Positions 11,531-22,233 of a DNA stretch of 64,000 bases are shown one piece after another. Source of the DNA: Schistocephalus solidus (lineage: Eukaryota; Platyhelminthes; Cestoda; Diphyllobothriidea; Diphyllobothriidae); assembly GCA_017591395.1 (NCBI GenBank), contig WEDG01004963.1:1-64000 (forward strand), read 5' to 3'. The translations under genes and the position numbers were made by a program. Position 1 is the stretch's first letter, and each line of letters opens with the position of its first letter. The notes under the pieces were generated by a model, which saw only the letters and a program-made list of their open reading frames with translations, made no database searches and was not told where the DNA came from.

Positions 11531-11852
11531 TCAATATATATATATTTGGTGAGTAACTGGTGGACTGCAATTCGGCTTCAAAGACCCCTTCCGGGGCTGT
11601 CCCACGCATATTGGCTACAAGCCGCACACCACCACCTTTATGTGGAAACCTTGTGTGCTGAACGAGGGATCAGATCATGTGTGGCCCGCGTAGAAAGGTT
11701 ACTGTTGTTCTGTCAGCCACTTGCACCCCACCTCCTACATCAGCTGGCTAAGAGTTTCGGAGAGGCTGACTGTGCCTGGGATAGGAAATATGCAATAAGT
11801 TTATGCCGGCAGAGTGCTTCTTCTATATGTATATTTAATAAAGATACTGCGT

Positions 11853-13640
11853 CATTACGGTAATTTTTATCGTCTAAATGACTCCTTCGCATTACCGTTA
11901 ATTTTATATTTTCGCCTCTTTAAAAATTACCAAAATTCTGAAATTGTCTTGTCCGCAAATTTGGTTTGCTAGCCTATAAAGTAGCGCAAATAAAAACTTA
12001 ATATAAGCTAGGATTCTGTATGTGAAGCATGATAGGTTCTAAACCAAGTGGTCTTAGTAGGATGAAAGATGAAAGAACGATATGTTGATAGACGTTATTA
12101 AAAGTACACATCTTTAACTCACCTTCAGCATTTTGATGACCCACGCTGATGACCCAAAAACTGATCCACAATCTTAACATATTTAGCAGATAGGATGCGC
12201 CCATTGCACACTAAGTTCCACGTAATCCAAAGATTTATAATGTTATGGAGAGTGTGTGTCTAACCTTATTTATCGGATCATTGAGCCCAGGGTCTAGCCA
12301 AATTACCTAGACCAACACGCTGAGCTTTCGGTGTGCGTGGTGCACGCTGCTCGTAAGGGTCAAAGGACATTTCGCTGTACTAAGTACACGTATGTCAAGG
12401 TCGTTCCCTTTCTTAGCCAATCACAGCGGGGAGTGCATCCGACGGACGCCATATTCACTACCATTCAGTTAACTCAAACGTAACTGACCAGGGCATGCAG
12501 AGGAAACCGCGGTCTTTACCCAAAAGCTACAATGAATTTCACGTAGTTAACTTTTAAGCGTAGTGGAAACTCCACGTATGCTATAGGATTTACTGAATTA
12601 AATCTTAGTAATGAAAAATGCAAGTTTATTGAAATAGTAGAAGTAATTCCAAACGTACGCATGAAGAGAAGAAAATAACAACAGTTTATGTAGGACGATA
12701 ATCAGAGAATTGATACTTAAGCTCCCGTTCAGAGATAAATCGATGGAAAATTACTCATCATACATACCTTACCATGGTTCTAGCAGAGTAATTACCCCAA
12801 AAGCCCCAACCAAGTTTTGTGGAAATAGCGCCACTGCATGACAGAACTACGTAGAGTTCGCTCAGTCCGCAGATCGCGCACAGTTCCTTATCTCAAAAGT
12901 AATCTTCAGAGGACAATAGGGAAATCTCTATTAGGGACGCTTAATCCGTCTCCCCACCTATATTTCTGAATAAACTAAATGTATTTGTAAGGTCGAGATC
13001 ATTTCGTATATTTTAAGAACAACATTCATAACAGCTCAGGTAAAATGGTATTCAAACATGCTATGAGGCCTTGAGAGCTGCCTTAATTGCAAACGTAGGA
13101 AAGTAGCAGATAAAAAAATTCATTGAATCCCTGCCGTGCCTCCCTCAAGTGTTGCCAGTACCCTGAATGTTAGGGTTAAGTGATCAGAGCTAGGGTTGAA
13201 TATCAGGGTTAGGCTTTTTCTTTGAGGCTTGAGTAAGGTCTCTTGTCGTAGTGTTAGGCTACCTACATTAGATTCCCTAACTCTAGAAATCTCCTGTATT
13301 TAACAAGAAAATACCTGTTGCGCCAAAACCAGAACATACCGCTTCCCCGAAAGTCTTACAGCATAAAATGAACGACTGTTCATAAAAAGACGGTACATTA
13401 TGGTAAAAAATTAATATTACGTTCTTTAGAACTACCAATTTTTCAGAAAAAATAATAATAAGGACAGAGTGACATTCGGTGTAAATAAGTACACTCAATT
13501 TTAGTTCCACAGGAAGACTGTCCTTCCAAAAAACGAATGAACAGAGCAGTGAAAGTAGAATTACGTTCAAAAAAAGTCCTTCGGTAAGTTTTGCATTGGC
13601 CAATGGAAAGTAGGGTCATAAACAATCAGTCACAATTTCG
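11853..13640. other. No gene recognised
   Basis: AT-rich sequence with isolated frames on the minus strand and no recognisable domain. A short degenerate 'gttagggttaag' tract lies near 13168-13215. Confidence 0.4.
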
Positions 13641-13729
13641 AGTACATACTCCAACATGGCTTCGAAAATATTGTCTATTTTTGCTTCCGTTTCACAGGAT
13701 TTAAATATTCATCCGCTCACATGTTAAAA

Positions 13730-14700
13730 ACGAAAAATAAATTCTAATATAATTATCAGGTACAACCGTTAACGTAAATTTTTTATAAATGAAGAGAACT
13801 TTCCATTAATTAGATTTCTTTAAAATTATTTTTGGTATTCAATTACGATGCGTTTCAGATAGTCCTTCAAATAGTTTTGAATACTTTCGGTTATCAGTGT
13901 TTTCAACCGATTGCACATAACTGTAGATTCTGTTCAATTTCTTTATCGAAACCTTCAAAATAATCTATTTCTTAAAAGCATTTACAAAAGAAGTTATTTT
14001 TTAGACCTTCTTTTCAAGGATGATTGATCAGTTTTTTGACTTCCCGGAAAACTATGGATACTATTTCTTCTGGAGCTTTTTTTACTACATCTGTTCACAT
14101 TTTGGCCTCGTTCTAAGATTGCAAATGCTCAACCTACTTGTAGAATATATGCTATGATTTTGCAAAAAATGTCAATCTTCTACCCTTTCCGTTTCCAGTT
14201 TTCTTACTCATCCTTCATCAACTGCAGATAGAAATAGTCTGGACCTCTTCGCATATCCAGCAACAGAGAAATTTGATGACATGTCATAGCTTCTCATAGG
14301 TATATGTTAATACGGTCCCAAATATCGGTGTGCCAAAACAAACTACAGTCAAAAAATTATTACTCATTCTCATGGCACAAACCGAGACACCTTAATCTGC
14401 CCTTGTTTTGCCGAAAATAATTTAAGTTCCCATATGTGAATTTATCAGATTTTCGTGGACGCAAAAGCAAACTTTTTCGTTCTCTGAAATGATATAATTA
14501 AATTTTTTTCCTGTTATATTAATGTTCGTGTATAGCACGACGTGCACAAAGAAGAGGTTTTGATCCGGAAGGTGCAACACCTCGAAATCAAGAATTGGCG
14601 GAAATGGTCCAATATGGCCAGGTTGTCCCTTTAATAAACAGATCTGCAATGACATCTTCCAAATCAAACAGTTTTCTGCGCCTCAACTCAACTCAACAAA
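13730..14700 (+). repeat. AT-rich dispersed repeat G, copy 1
   Basis: Blocks such as 'cgaaaccttcaaaataatct', 'cttaaaagcatttac' and 'ttctaagattgcaaatgc' recur in the same order at 49790-51300, and in reverse orientation near 52240-52345. The element has no coding capacity that I can recognise, and its ends are not defined. Confidence 0.5.
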
Positions 14701-15860
14701 AAATTAAAAACTCCAAATGTGTGTCATACTCCTAACTCCCATTTCGATCACGACATTTCCTGTTAGGTAATCTACTAAGCTGTTCAGTCGCGGTCATCAT
14801 GTGAGTCAGATTTAAGAATAATGAGGGTTGCTTTGGTGTAACAGAACCTTTCTTAGTATTATTATTATTAGAACTTACAAATAAATCGAACAAATGTTAT
14901 CACACAAAGTTGGGAAAATCGTCAAAATGTAAAGCATCATTTGCAATACAGTTGCAATGTCGCTGTTCCATTTATTTGTAAATTTTACTAATAATAAGGG
15001 TTCTTTACAGCTGAGCCACCCTCTCTAAACCTTCTGAGCTACCTTCTCTAAACTATCTCCTTCACTTCGATTGGGCGTCACAGGCTGGGGTGCAGTTTGC
15101 TTGGAAAATCGAACCAAAGTCCGACGCTATGGAGATACCAGCTTTCATTCTTGCCTTTTATGGTTTACAACACCAACTCGGCGTTGGGACGGAGCGAGGA
15201 GAAGGTGAGATTATCACTATCGAGCACTTGAGGGCTTGCATGTTTTAGAATCCCTACGCACGTTTGCGTGCGGGCTGAGTGGTATCCTAGGGGAAGGGGT
15301 AATGTTACAGCTCGGTGTGTTGATGGTTCACTAAGAATTCGCATGGCAGGATGTGAACTAAGCGTTGTGGCTCTAGAAGGGGTGTTAAGAGTCCCTGGGT
15401 AGTGTGAACTGGCCTTCTTGCTGAACTTTAGGCCGAATTACTGGTGGGTTTTGACTTTCAATCGAGAGAACGGATTCACCTTTTTCATGATACAGTGATA
15501 CAGGCGCTCACTGGAACAGGATTTTATTGGTTTGACATTGCGGATTCTCTGTCAAGAGACGGTTGCAGAAAAGGGTACTAGATGCACAAGGTAAGGAGTA
15601 TTTATATAACTAGTAGCCAGGCGATCACGCGGCTACTACAATTAACAGCACCCGCGATCACCGCTGGGGGTCATAATGGGTGATGCTAGCTTGGCCGTCC
15701 ACGTCCGAGTCGTTAATGACCGTGATTTCATCATCCATGTGGGCATGATGATGACCCGGCAATTTGGCTTATTTTCCTTAGAAGTGTTGGTTACTCACGT
15801 CCTCCATATGTGACCCATTCCCCTGCTCAAGCGAAATCTCAACAAAAAATATGGGAACGG
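14701..15860. other. No gene recognised
   Basis: Mixed-composition sequence without a credible frame or a repeat matched elsewhere in the window. Confidence 0.4.
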
Positions 15861-15864
15861 GAAT

Positions 15865-17455
15865 TCATTGCGACTGTGGACCTAGGAACCATAACTCGAG
15901 CAGCTCGCAGCTCAAGCAGTTATCACCTTTTGCGAAGATTTCGGACTCGCAAAACTTGAAAATATGGCCTGGTGCCATCGCTTGAGCTGTACTCTGAAGG
16001 ACAGCGTCTTTCCTTCTCACAGTAGCTGCGTGTTCGGTCATTTTCGTCTGGAGTAATCTCCTGATTTCTCCGATGTAGTTGCTTTGTCCACAACTGCACC
16101 AGATTCGATAAAGAACGCCCGTCGTTTTCTGCCATGGCTGTGGGTCTTTCGGCCTCATGACTCGGTGCCCGATGATTGCTTCTAGCCTGTGTGAAACCCC
16201 AAATCCAAGTGGAGTGAGAAGGCGGCTGAGGACTTTCGAGAAGTTCTTCACGTACAGAAGAGCCCGCCAGAATTTAGGGCCGGTTGGCTTTGGTATCTCT
16301 TGTTGTTTGCGTATGCACTGCTGACAAAGTTGGGCGTACGTCAGCAACCTTGTCGTCCATTTCATTGCAATACGCCTCAACGACCCGGTATAGCGCCCTT
16401 ACGCAAGTGCATTTGTGACTGACCGGGTGCTTACTGTTGAAGTTCAATACTTGCGTCGTACTTGTTACTTTCCTGGGCACTTTGGTTTTCAGACCACCCC
16501 AATCTTTGCGGCTAACTAGGACATCCACAAAGGCCAGCTGGTTGTTTTCTTCCTCCTCCGTCGTAAATTGAATGCCCAGGAAGACGGAGTTGAGAGGCCT
16601 GTTGAATGGCGGCACCCGTTCGATAACGACGAAGAAATCATCCACACACCGAGCCCAGTATTTGGGTTTGTGGTGTTGGAAGTCCAGCGACTCAAACCGT
16701 TGCAACACGGTCTCAGCTATGAGTCATGAAATCCGCAAATGGCGCGCCCTCCACCTGCTCGTAGATTGTTCCGCCAAACGTAACGCACGTCTTGAGACAG
16801 AACTCCAGGAGTTGTAGGATTTGGGCATGTCTGTGGTGATTCTCGGTTATATCGTATTTGCTTCGAAGGAGTAGTTCAACGGTCTTGACTGCAAGGTCCT
16901 GTGGAATAGAAGTAAGAACCAACGTGACATCAAAAGGAACATGACATCGCTGGCAGGACGCTCACCCTTTTATGTCTCTCCAAGAATTGAGTTGAGGAGC
17001 TGACTATGGTTTCCGAATCAGCCGTCAGCAATTTAAGACATCGAACCAGCCACTTTGCCAGTCCGTAGGTTGGAGTTACTTTGAGTGCTACGATTGGTCA
17101 GAGAGGAGTAACCTCTATGTGCACCTTTTGGAGATCATAGAATCGGACCAGGACCGTTTCTTGCGCACTCGCCATGCGTCGATCAATCAGTGGAATTGCA
17201 TCTAAATTCTCCATTGCCAACTGCGTCACGTTGATCTCGGGTGTCACCGTTTTTATGGCACTGCATTTCCATGGGACATAGGCTGTGAACATCCTCCAAC
17301 AACCTTCTGGATTTCCGATTATAGTCTGTCCTGTTCAGTAGGGACGCAGAATGCCATTTGTCCACAAGAACGATGAAGAGGTCGTTCTCAACACAGAGTT
17401 CATTAATTGCATCATGTTCGACCTTGAAAAGCGCGTCTCGAGAACTATGAGCCAT
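15865..17455 (-). pseudogene. Penelope-like retroelement, decayed (PLE-2)
   Basis: Read from the right, the N-terminal segment contains NDLFIVLVDKWHS and LLNRTDYNRKSRRLLED (about 17183-17400), the 'ADKG..VVLDR.DY..K...LL' block of Penelope elements. Next come FYDLQKVH near 17130 and SIPQDLAVKTVELLLRSKYD near 16900. A palm motif reads YWARCVDDFFVV (about 16640), with FTTEEEENNQLAFVDVLVSRKD after it. The GIY-YIG start CSCGQSNYIGE (about 16080) leads into TEHAATVRRKDA and an end at about 15865. Several frameshifts and stops separate the pieces. Unlike PLE-1 and PLE-3 the VDD catalytic pair is kept, although the preceding tyrosine is cysteine. Confidence 0.9.
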
Positions 17456-18040
17456 GAGGATGGATAAAACTTCATGAGAAATATGGTTCTTATGGCGTTT
17501 ACAAGGTCACGCCGCTGCTAGTCACTCACTCGGAACATCCACGAAGGTTAAAAGCGCGTCAAGTGCACAAAACGCGCCAGAAGGTGGTGTGGAAGTGCGG
17601 CACGAAATCATGAGTCACAAGGATATTTTTCAGTGAATGGGGAGGATGCCACCTACACCAATGAGATCAGTGGAATGTTGGGAATTCTTGAACAGGTGAA
17701 CGCATTCTTTGAAATGCGTCACCCTGATAAAACAGTGACTGCACTGTGTTCAAACTTGATTCATGAAAACCGCTGTGTCATTTTAGGGAAATCCTCCAAC
17801 GCAGATAAAAGGTACTGCCCAAAGTTCCGTTCTGTGGAAAGTACAGAAAAGGCAGCAACAGACACTAAACTACAACCTGATTTCGGTGGGAGTGAAAGTC
17901 ACAAGAAGAGAGAGCCACCCTAACGCAGAGGTGGATTCTCCCTCAATCACATCCTTCCCCAAGCCAGCAAAGATCCTTCATAAGGAAAAGTACAACTGAA
18001 AATGTGAAGGAATATTTCGAATAAATAAGTGTATTCGTTG
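17456..18040. other. No gene recognised
   Basis: A 96-codon plus-strand frame (17633-17923) has no recognisable motif and lies directly upstream of PLE-2, so it may belong to that element's 5' region. Nothing else was seen. Confidence 0.35.
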
Positions 18041-18044
18041 CTCA

Positions 18045-18300
18045 ACACTCACTGATCGTTAACGGACCTCATTCTTCCCGTTCTGCATTGGGGATCCTTC
18101 TCAAGCCCTGCCAGCAGCCGTACAGCGGCTAGTAGTAGTAAAGGCACATTATCAATGCCGCCAAAGACAAGGGAGAATGGAATGGGCATTTCTGGCACAA
18201 TCGCCATAATGGCCAGTCATACTCAAACGTAAGTTGTGCACCAAACGAGGCATGAACACCTGACCTGTTGATCAGGAATCCAACGCTCTAACCATGGCAT
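18045..18300 (-). repeat. SINE-A, degraded, inverted
   Basis: The plus strand reads 'ctgatcgttaacgg', 'cagcggctagtagtagta', 'gacaagggagaatggaat', 'gccagtcatac' and 'ccaacgctctaaccat', the reverse complement of the SINE-A tail, body and head. Its internal promoter boxes have decayed. Confidence 0.7.
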
Positions 18301-20020
18301 GCATTATAATTATATTATTTCATATGACTGCTTTTAGGAGGAAGAACGGATTAATTTTATTTCATTATTCTAAATGAGGAAATTAGTTTCGAAAGGCGAG
18401 TGTGTCACAGGAGGAGCTAGGTACCGGAACGGATTACAATCGTTAACCGAGGCTCCATTGTATAAGCGCTCTGCCTGCCAGTTTGGATCTGCTCTATGTC
18501 CAGGCTTCCTAGCCCTTATCGAATAGGTTTGCCTTTAAACCTAACCCAGATTTTGCAGTTGTTGTATCCCGTAAACAAGGTAATATGTTATCCAGCTGCA
18601 GATTCCGTAATCTGTATTCTTTTCACATGGAAGATATTTGGGCTCACAAGGCTGAAATTCACAATATTCACCGATTTCAACTTTAGTTCTGCTAGTTGTA
18701 TGGGTATCGCATGTTAATAAGTCTGCTCAAAGGTGTATACGGCATATGTACCTCAGGCCACTTCGACGTCCTGCCGATTATTTGCGTTACCTTCCAAAAC
18801 ACCCAACTGAATGATTAAACTACAGCATCACCAGCATTTAACTACTGCTCCAAATGCACGTAGGCTTTAAAATGATCACGGTATTCTGACATTAAATTCC
18901 GTTGACCCTGCATGACTCAGAAAGTAATGACAGGTTGAAAAAGAGTTCGAACAACAGGCTAATAGGAATAAAATATGCTCGTTAATATAGGGATTCGTCA
19001 CTTACCTAATCTTGCGACGACCAGATAGGGGTCTCACAGTGACACCGGCGATTGGGCAGGTAATTTCGGTTTTGTTATCGACGTTAGCTAGTCATAGCTG
19101 CAGGACCTTAGTTGCTAATCCAGACTCTTTAGTCATGGAGCTGTTAAAAGCTTAATACTGGATCAGTTATGAGTGGACCCGTTTACTAGCAGTTCTTATC
19201 TGGTGTATAGTAGAAATGCGTTCACTGCTTTGGGTCCACGGCAGCTTAGGGCTCGATAATAAGCCTTACGAATTACTGAGACTTCTGTAGCAAGTGTGCT
19301 ACCACGAAGAGTAGAAAGCCCAAATACTCTCACCAGTATCAGTATTTTATGCCAAACTGCCGCTACAAACGTCGGGGTTCAGAGTTCAAGGCCAAAAATA
19401 TGGCCTTGGTATAAGAATGAGCTCAATAGCGTCTTCCCAGAGAAAAAAACGTCCATGAAGCGACAGTCGGAATTAGTCTTCCGTTACCTGCTATAAAAAC
19501 GCAAAAACTAGGTGATAAGAGCCCGCAAGGACTGTGGTTACTATCGGTAGCATCCTACTGCATGAAATAAAGTAGACAGTTACATACCAGGGAAGCTGTC
19601 GGCAATTTCTCACAGGGCATTTCGCTACCGGTTCAGATATACCCGGCTTAGTTATATTAGGGTTTCTGCTCTAGCAGACACGCAGCCATCTCTTAAAAAG
19701 TTATGGCAGACTGCAAAGACATCCAATAGGCTCCGGTATTAACGCATTAGTAAGGCAAGGAAACTCAAGCCCCTACGTTTAAACAGGAGGAACTTTCAAA
19801 CCAATCAGTGGGCAAATAAATATGTTTGATGTCGACATCCTCCTCATTTCAGTGTCCGATTTGTTTGTAAAGTTAACTCCACTGAGGGTCCCATCCTTGA
19901 ATAGCAACAACCCAGCATCATTTCCGCATTCCATGTACCACTTGCGCCCGGATGTGCATTGGCCGTATAGACCGGCACGTCGGGACGCGTATTCACGAAG
20001 CTGAACCAGTTTTCCGTCAA
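18301..20020. other. No gene recognised
   Basis: Scattered short frames only, none with motifs or splice support. Confidence 0.4.
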
Positions 20021-20024
20021 CGGG

Positions 20025-20160
20025 GGTCCCATCTCTCGTCTTTGCGCATATGCGCTCCGACTTACAGTGGGGTGGTATTGAAATGATCGCCATCGCGAAC
20101 ACAAAACTGGTGCGAGTATTTATCGAGTTTCTCCACTACTCCAACACAGGCACCATCAGC
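20025..20160 (+). pseudogene. PLE endonuclease fragment
   Basis: The DNA reads 'tctcgtctttgcgcatatgc', 'gaaatgatcgccatcgcgaa', 'cacaaaactggtgcgag', which follows the PLE-1 endonuclease region at about 7455-7570 word for word with substitutions. It is a short truncated relic of the same lineage, without an intact frame. Confidence 0.6.
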
Positions 20161-20359
20161 TGTCATATAGTTCTGGGCGCTGGCTACAAAAGTACAACAC
20201 CCCAGGTCCATTAAAAAGGTACGGCGAATACTTCATAACCCATAATTTTAATCCTCCCAGGACTTCAACTGCCATCCAAAAGCATTGAGAAGAGACAGTA
20301 CCTGCTCAATGGCATGAGCATTGGCCTTCTGATCAACAGACCGCGAGTTCTAACTGGGT

Positions 20360-20545
20360 GGAGCGGCCCCCGTGGCTGGGTTTGACGGGACGGTTTGATG
20401 ACAACCGACGCGCCAGAAATGGCCATTCCAGTTTCTCTTGTCTTAGCGGACAAGGTTCTCTGCCTAGCCGCTGGATGGCTGTGAGCCCCAAAGCAGAACG
20501 GGACAAATGAGTTCAGTTGGCGATCGGTGAGCGTTCGTAAACAAG
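20360..20545 (+). repeat. SINE-A, truncated head with tail
   Basis: It contains 'gcggcccccgtggct', 'cagaaatggccattccagtt' and 'tctcttgtctt', followed by the tail 'gcagaacgggacaaatgag' and 'ggcgatcggtgagcgttcg'. Much of the head between the A and B boxes is deleted. The copy is useful because it shows body and tail in direct continuity. Confidence 0.7.
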
Positions 20546-21820
20546 TACACACACACGCATACTCTCCTACGCTAATGTCAACGCTGTGCTGACCCTTCGA
20601 AAGGACAAACACTCTTTTTACAGAACCTCTACGCCCAACAAACGGTACTTTATTCATTCCGCCAAACGACCGGTCGGGGTCGTCCACTCACAACGTTGAC
20701 ATCAACTCGGTACCTCTAGTACCAGTACTAGGTTATCCAGAGAGATGCGGCTCCACTTGGAAAGCGATTTTAGGATTTTATGTTGTCTTCATTAAGCCAA
20801 TCAAAAAGCTGGTCGGAATCAAGAGCAAAAGTATGCGGAGACGCAGCACAGATGGTCACCAGACCGCGGTAACCACATGGGTGATAAATGCTTCATCTGA
20901 ATAAGGTTAATGAGTATCTTACCACTTGACATTCGTCTCCACAGGAAAGGGCAGGCAGCTTTACTGTAACCCGCTTACCAGTTTAGCATATTCTGAAGAC
21001 TTATTCGTGCGTGTAGAAGGCAAGGTAAGAAAAAAGAGCATTCATTTGAACAACGGTTTCTGGCAACGGTAAGCGTTTTTCCACATGGCAAACGCATCCA
21101 CTTCTCCCATACATGGCAGTCCAAAAAAACTGGATAACAAGCAATTTCACTTCAGTCTCTAGCCGTCTGTTGCGCTCGAAAGCATACCAGAATGCTCGAT
21201 TAGCAAATTGCTCAAAAGGTAAGCAATTTCCTAATGTTGTTTGTTTCGTCTGTTTTTTTTTTGGTTTTTTACAGACTCAATGCATTTTTTATGATCAGGA
21301 GCACTTATTTTTTGGGCGGCAAACTAGGGTATGTGGGCAGCTTATACATTGGTCTTCGAGATATCGATGTACGGCTGATTTTGAAGTGAATAGTTCAAGT
21401 CAAGTCAAGTCAAGTTTAGTCAAGTTTATTAAGGGAAAGATAGGCAAACGCCTTTGTTAGTGAAAAAGATGCATTGTAACCAACTGAAGGACGTGACTCC
21501 AAAAACGTTTCGCGGATATATGGTTTAACAATAATAATGAATAAAAAGTCAAGACTTTAAAAGTATGCGATAGGAAAACAGGTTTGGAAAGAGCTCTCAT
21601 AGATCTAACACAAAAAGCTTCATATCAACAATGGTCACCGAATCTTCTTCGGCTCATTGTCAAACAATACCGAGCACGAACATAAATAGTCAGTTAAGGA
21701 TCAAAATGCTGTTCCGCCCCCACCTTGGGCAATCTCTGCCTCCCGTGTAAATGGGTGTTCATGGATTGTATCTGTTGGAGGTCAAACTGCGGAGCGGGGG
21801 CGGGAGTCACGCGGACCAAT
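20546..21820. other. 3' flank of the NOV-like gene
   Basis: No gene is recognised. A CAAGT pentamer repeat lies near 21394-21425, and the sequence becomes AT-rich below the last exon. Confidence 0.45.
21425..21430 (-). promoter_or_regulatory. Candidate polyadenylation signal
   Basis: AATAAA on the minus strand lies about 400 bases beyond the stop codon of the NOV-like gene. It is the nearest perfect hexamer I noticed downstream. No transcript evidence is available. Confidence 0.35.
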
Positions 21821-21826
21821 CGGCAA

Positions 21827-22233
21827 TCAATCGGAGGTGGCCATCGCCTGGTGCGGCACCGCCATGGCAAGGCACATACGCAGGCCAGAGGCTGCAAAGA
21901 GCGTGTCCGAGAGGTTCGGCACATGGGTTAGAACAGGAACAGGCGCTGAGGGCTCCTGACGGCGAGACCAGTGCACACGCACCAAGTGGTAGCGCCAACC
22001 CTTGTCATAAGCAAAGACGGCCTCGGAGAGGGAGAACTCAAAGATGTCGAGACGCGACGACTGGTCATCTAGAGCGGCCGTCGATTTGACCTCCAGGTAG
22101 ACGGGACCAACAGTCAGCAGGCCCGGTGTGTCTTCCTGGCGGGAAGGAGTCCGACTGACAGTGACATAGCGTTGGGCTACCTCCTGCGAAAGGCTGTTCA
22201 GAACTGTGTGCCAACGATCTCGGGGACACTCAA
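21827..22233 (-). CDS. NOV-like exon 20 (last): end of DUF3883 and stop
   Basis: The acceptor follows a CT-rich stretch (cttttTCCTGCACAAG) at 22234, and the phase completes the G left by exon 19. The exon encodes 134 residues, including YLEVKST (EVK at 22085-22093), FEFSLSEAVFAYDKGWRYHLVRVHW and a TGA at 21827-21829. The DUF3883 core (acidic residue, then E-x-K) resembles PD-(D/E)XK nuclease folds. The residues are present, but activity is not shown. Confidence 0.9.

Larger units (their letters stand above)
11093..11852 (+). mobile_element. Composite repeat C, copy 2
   Basis: This copy has the same left end as copy 1 ('gtgttacggacttgttt'). It continues with a long TA run (about 11112-11157), a palindrome made of inverted and direct arms (11157-11341), SINE-A (about 11372-11530), a short AT run and the tail ending 'tatatttaataaagatact'. 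Over the roughly 300-base tail only a handful of base differences separate it from copy 1, so the two copies are recent relative to the surrounding decayed elements. The tail end includes AATAAA. No transposase or reverse transcriptase is encoded, so it is non-autonomous if mobile. Confidence 0.75.

Noticed and set aside
21694..22089. Overlapping frames with methionine starts around the last exon
   Set aside because: They are out of frame with the DUF3883 reading, which has no internal methionine start but carries the family motifs and fits the phase of exon 19.
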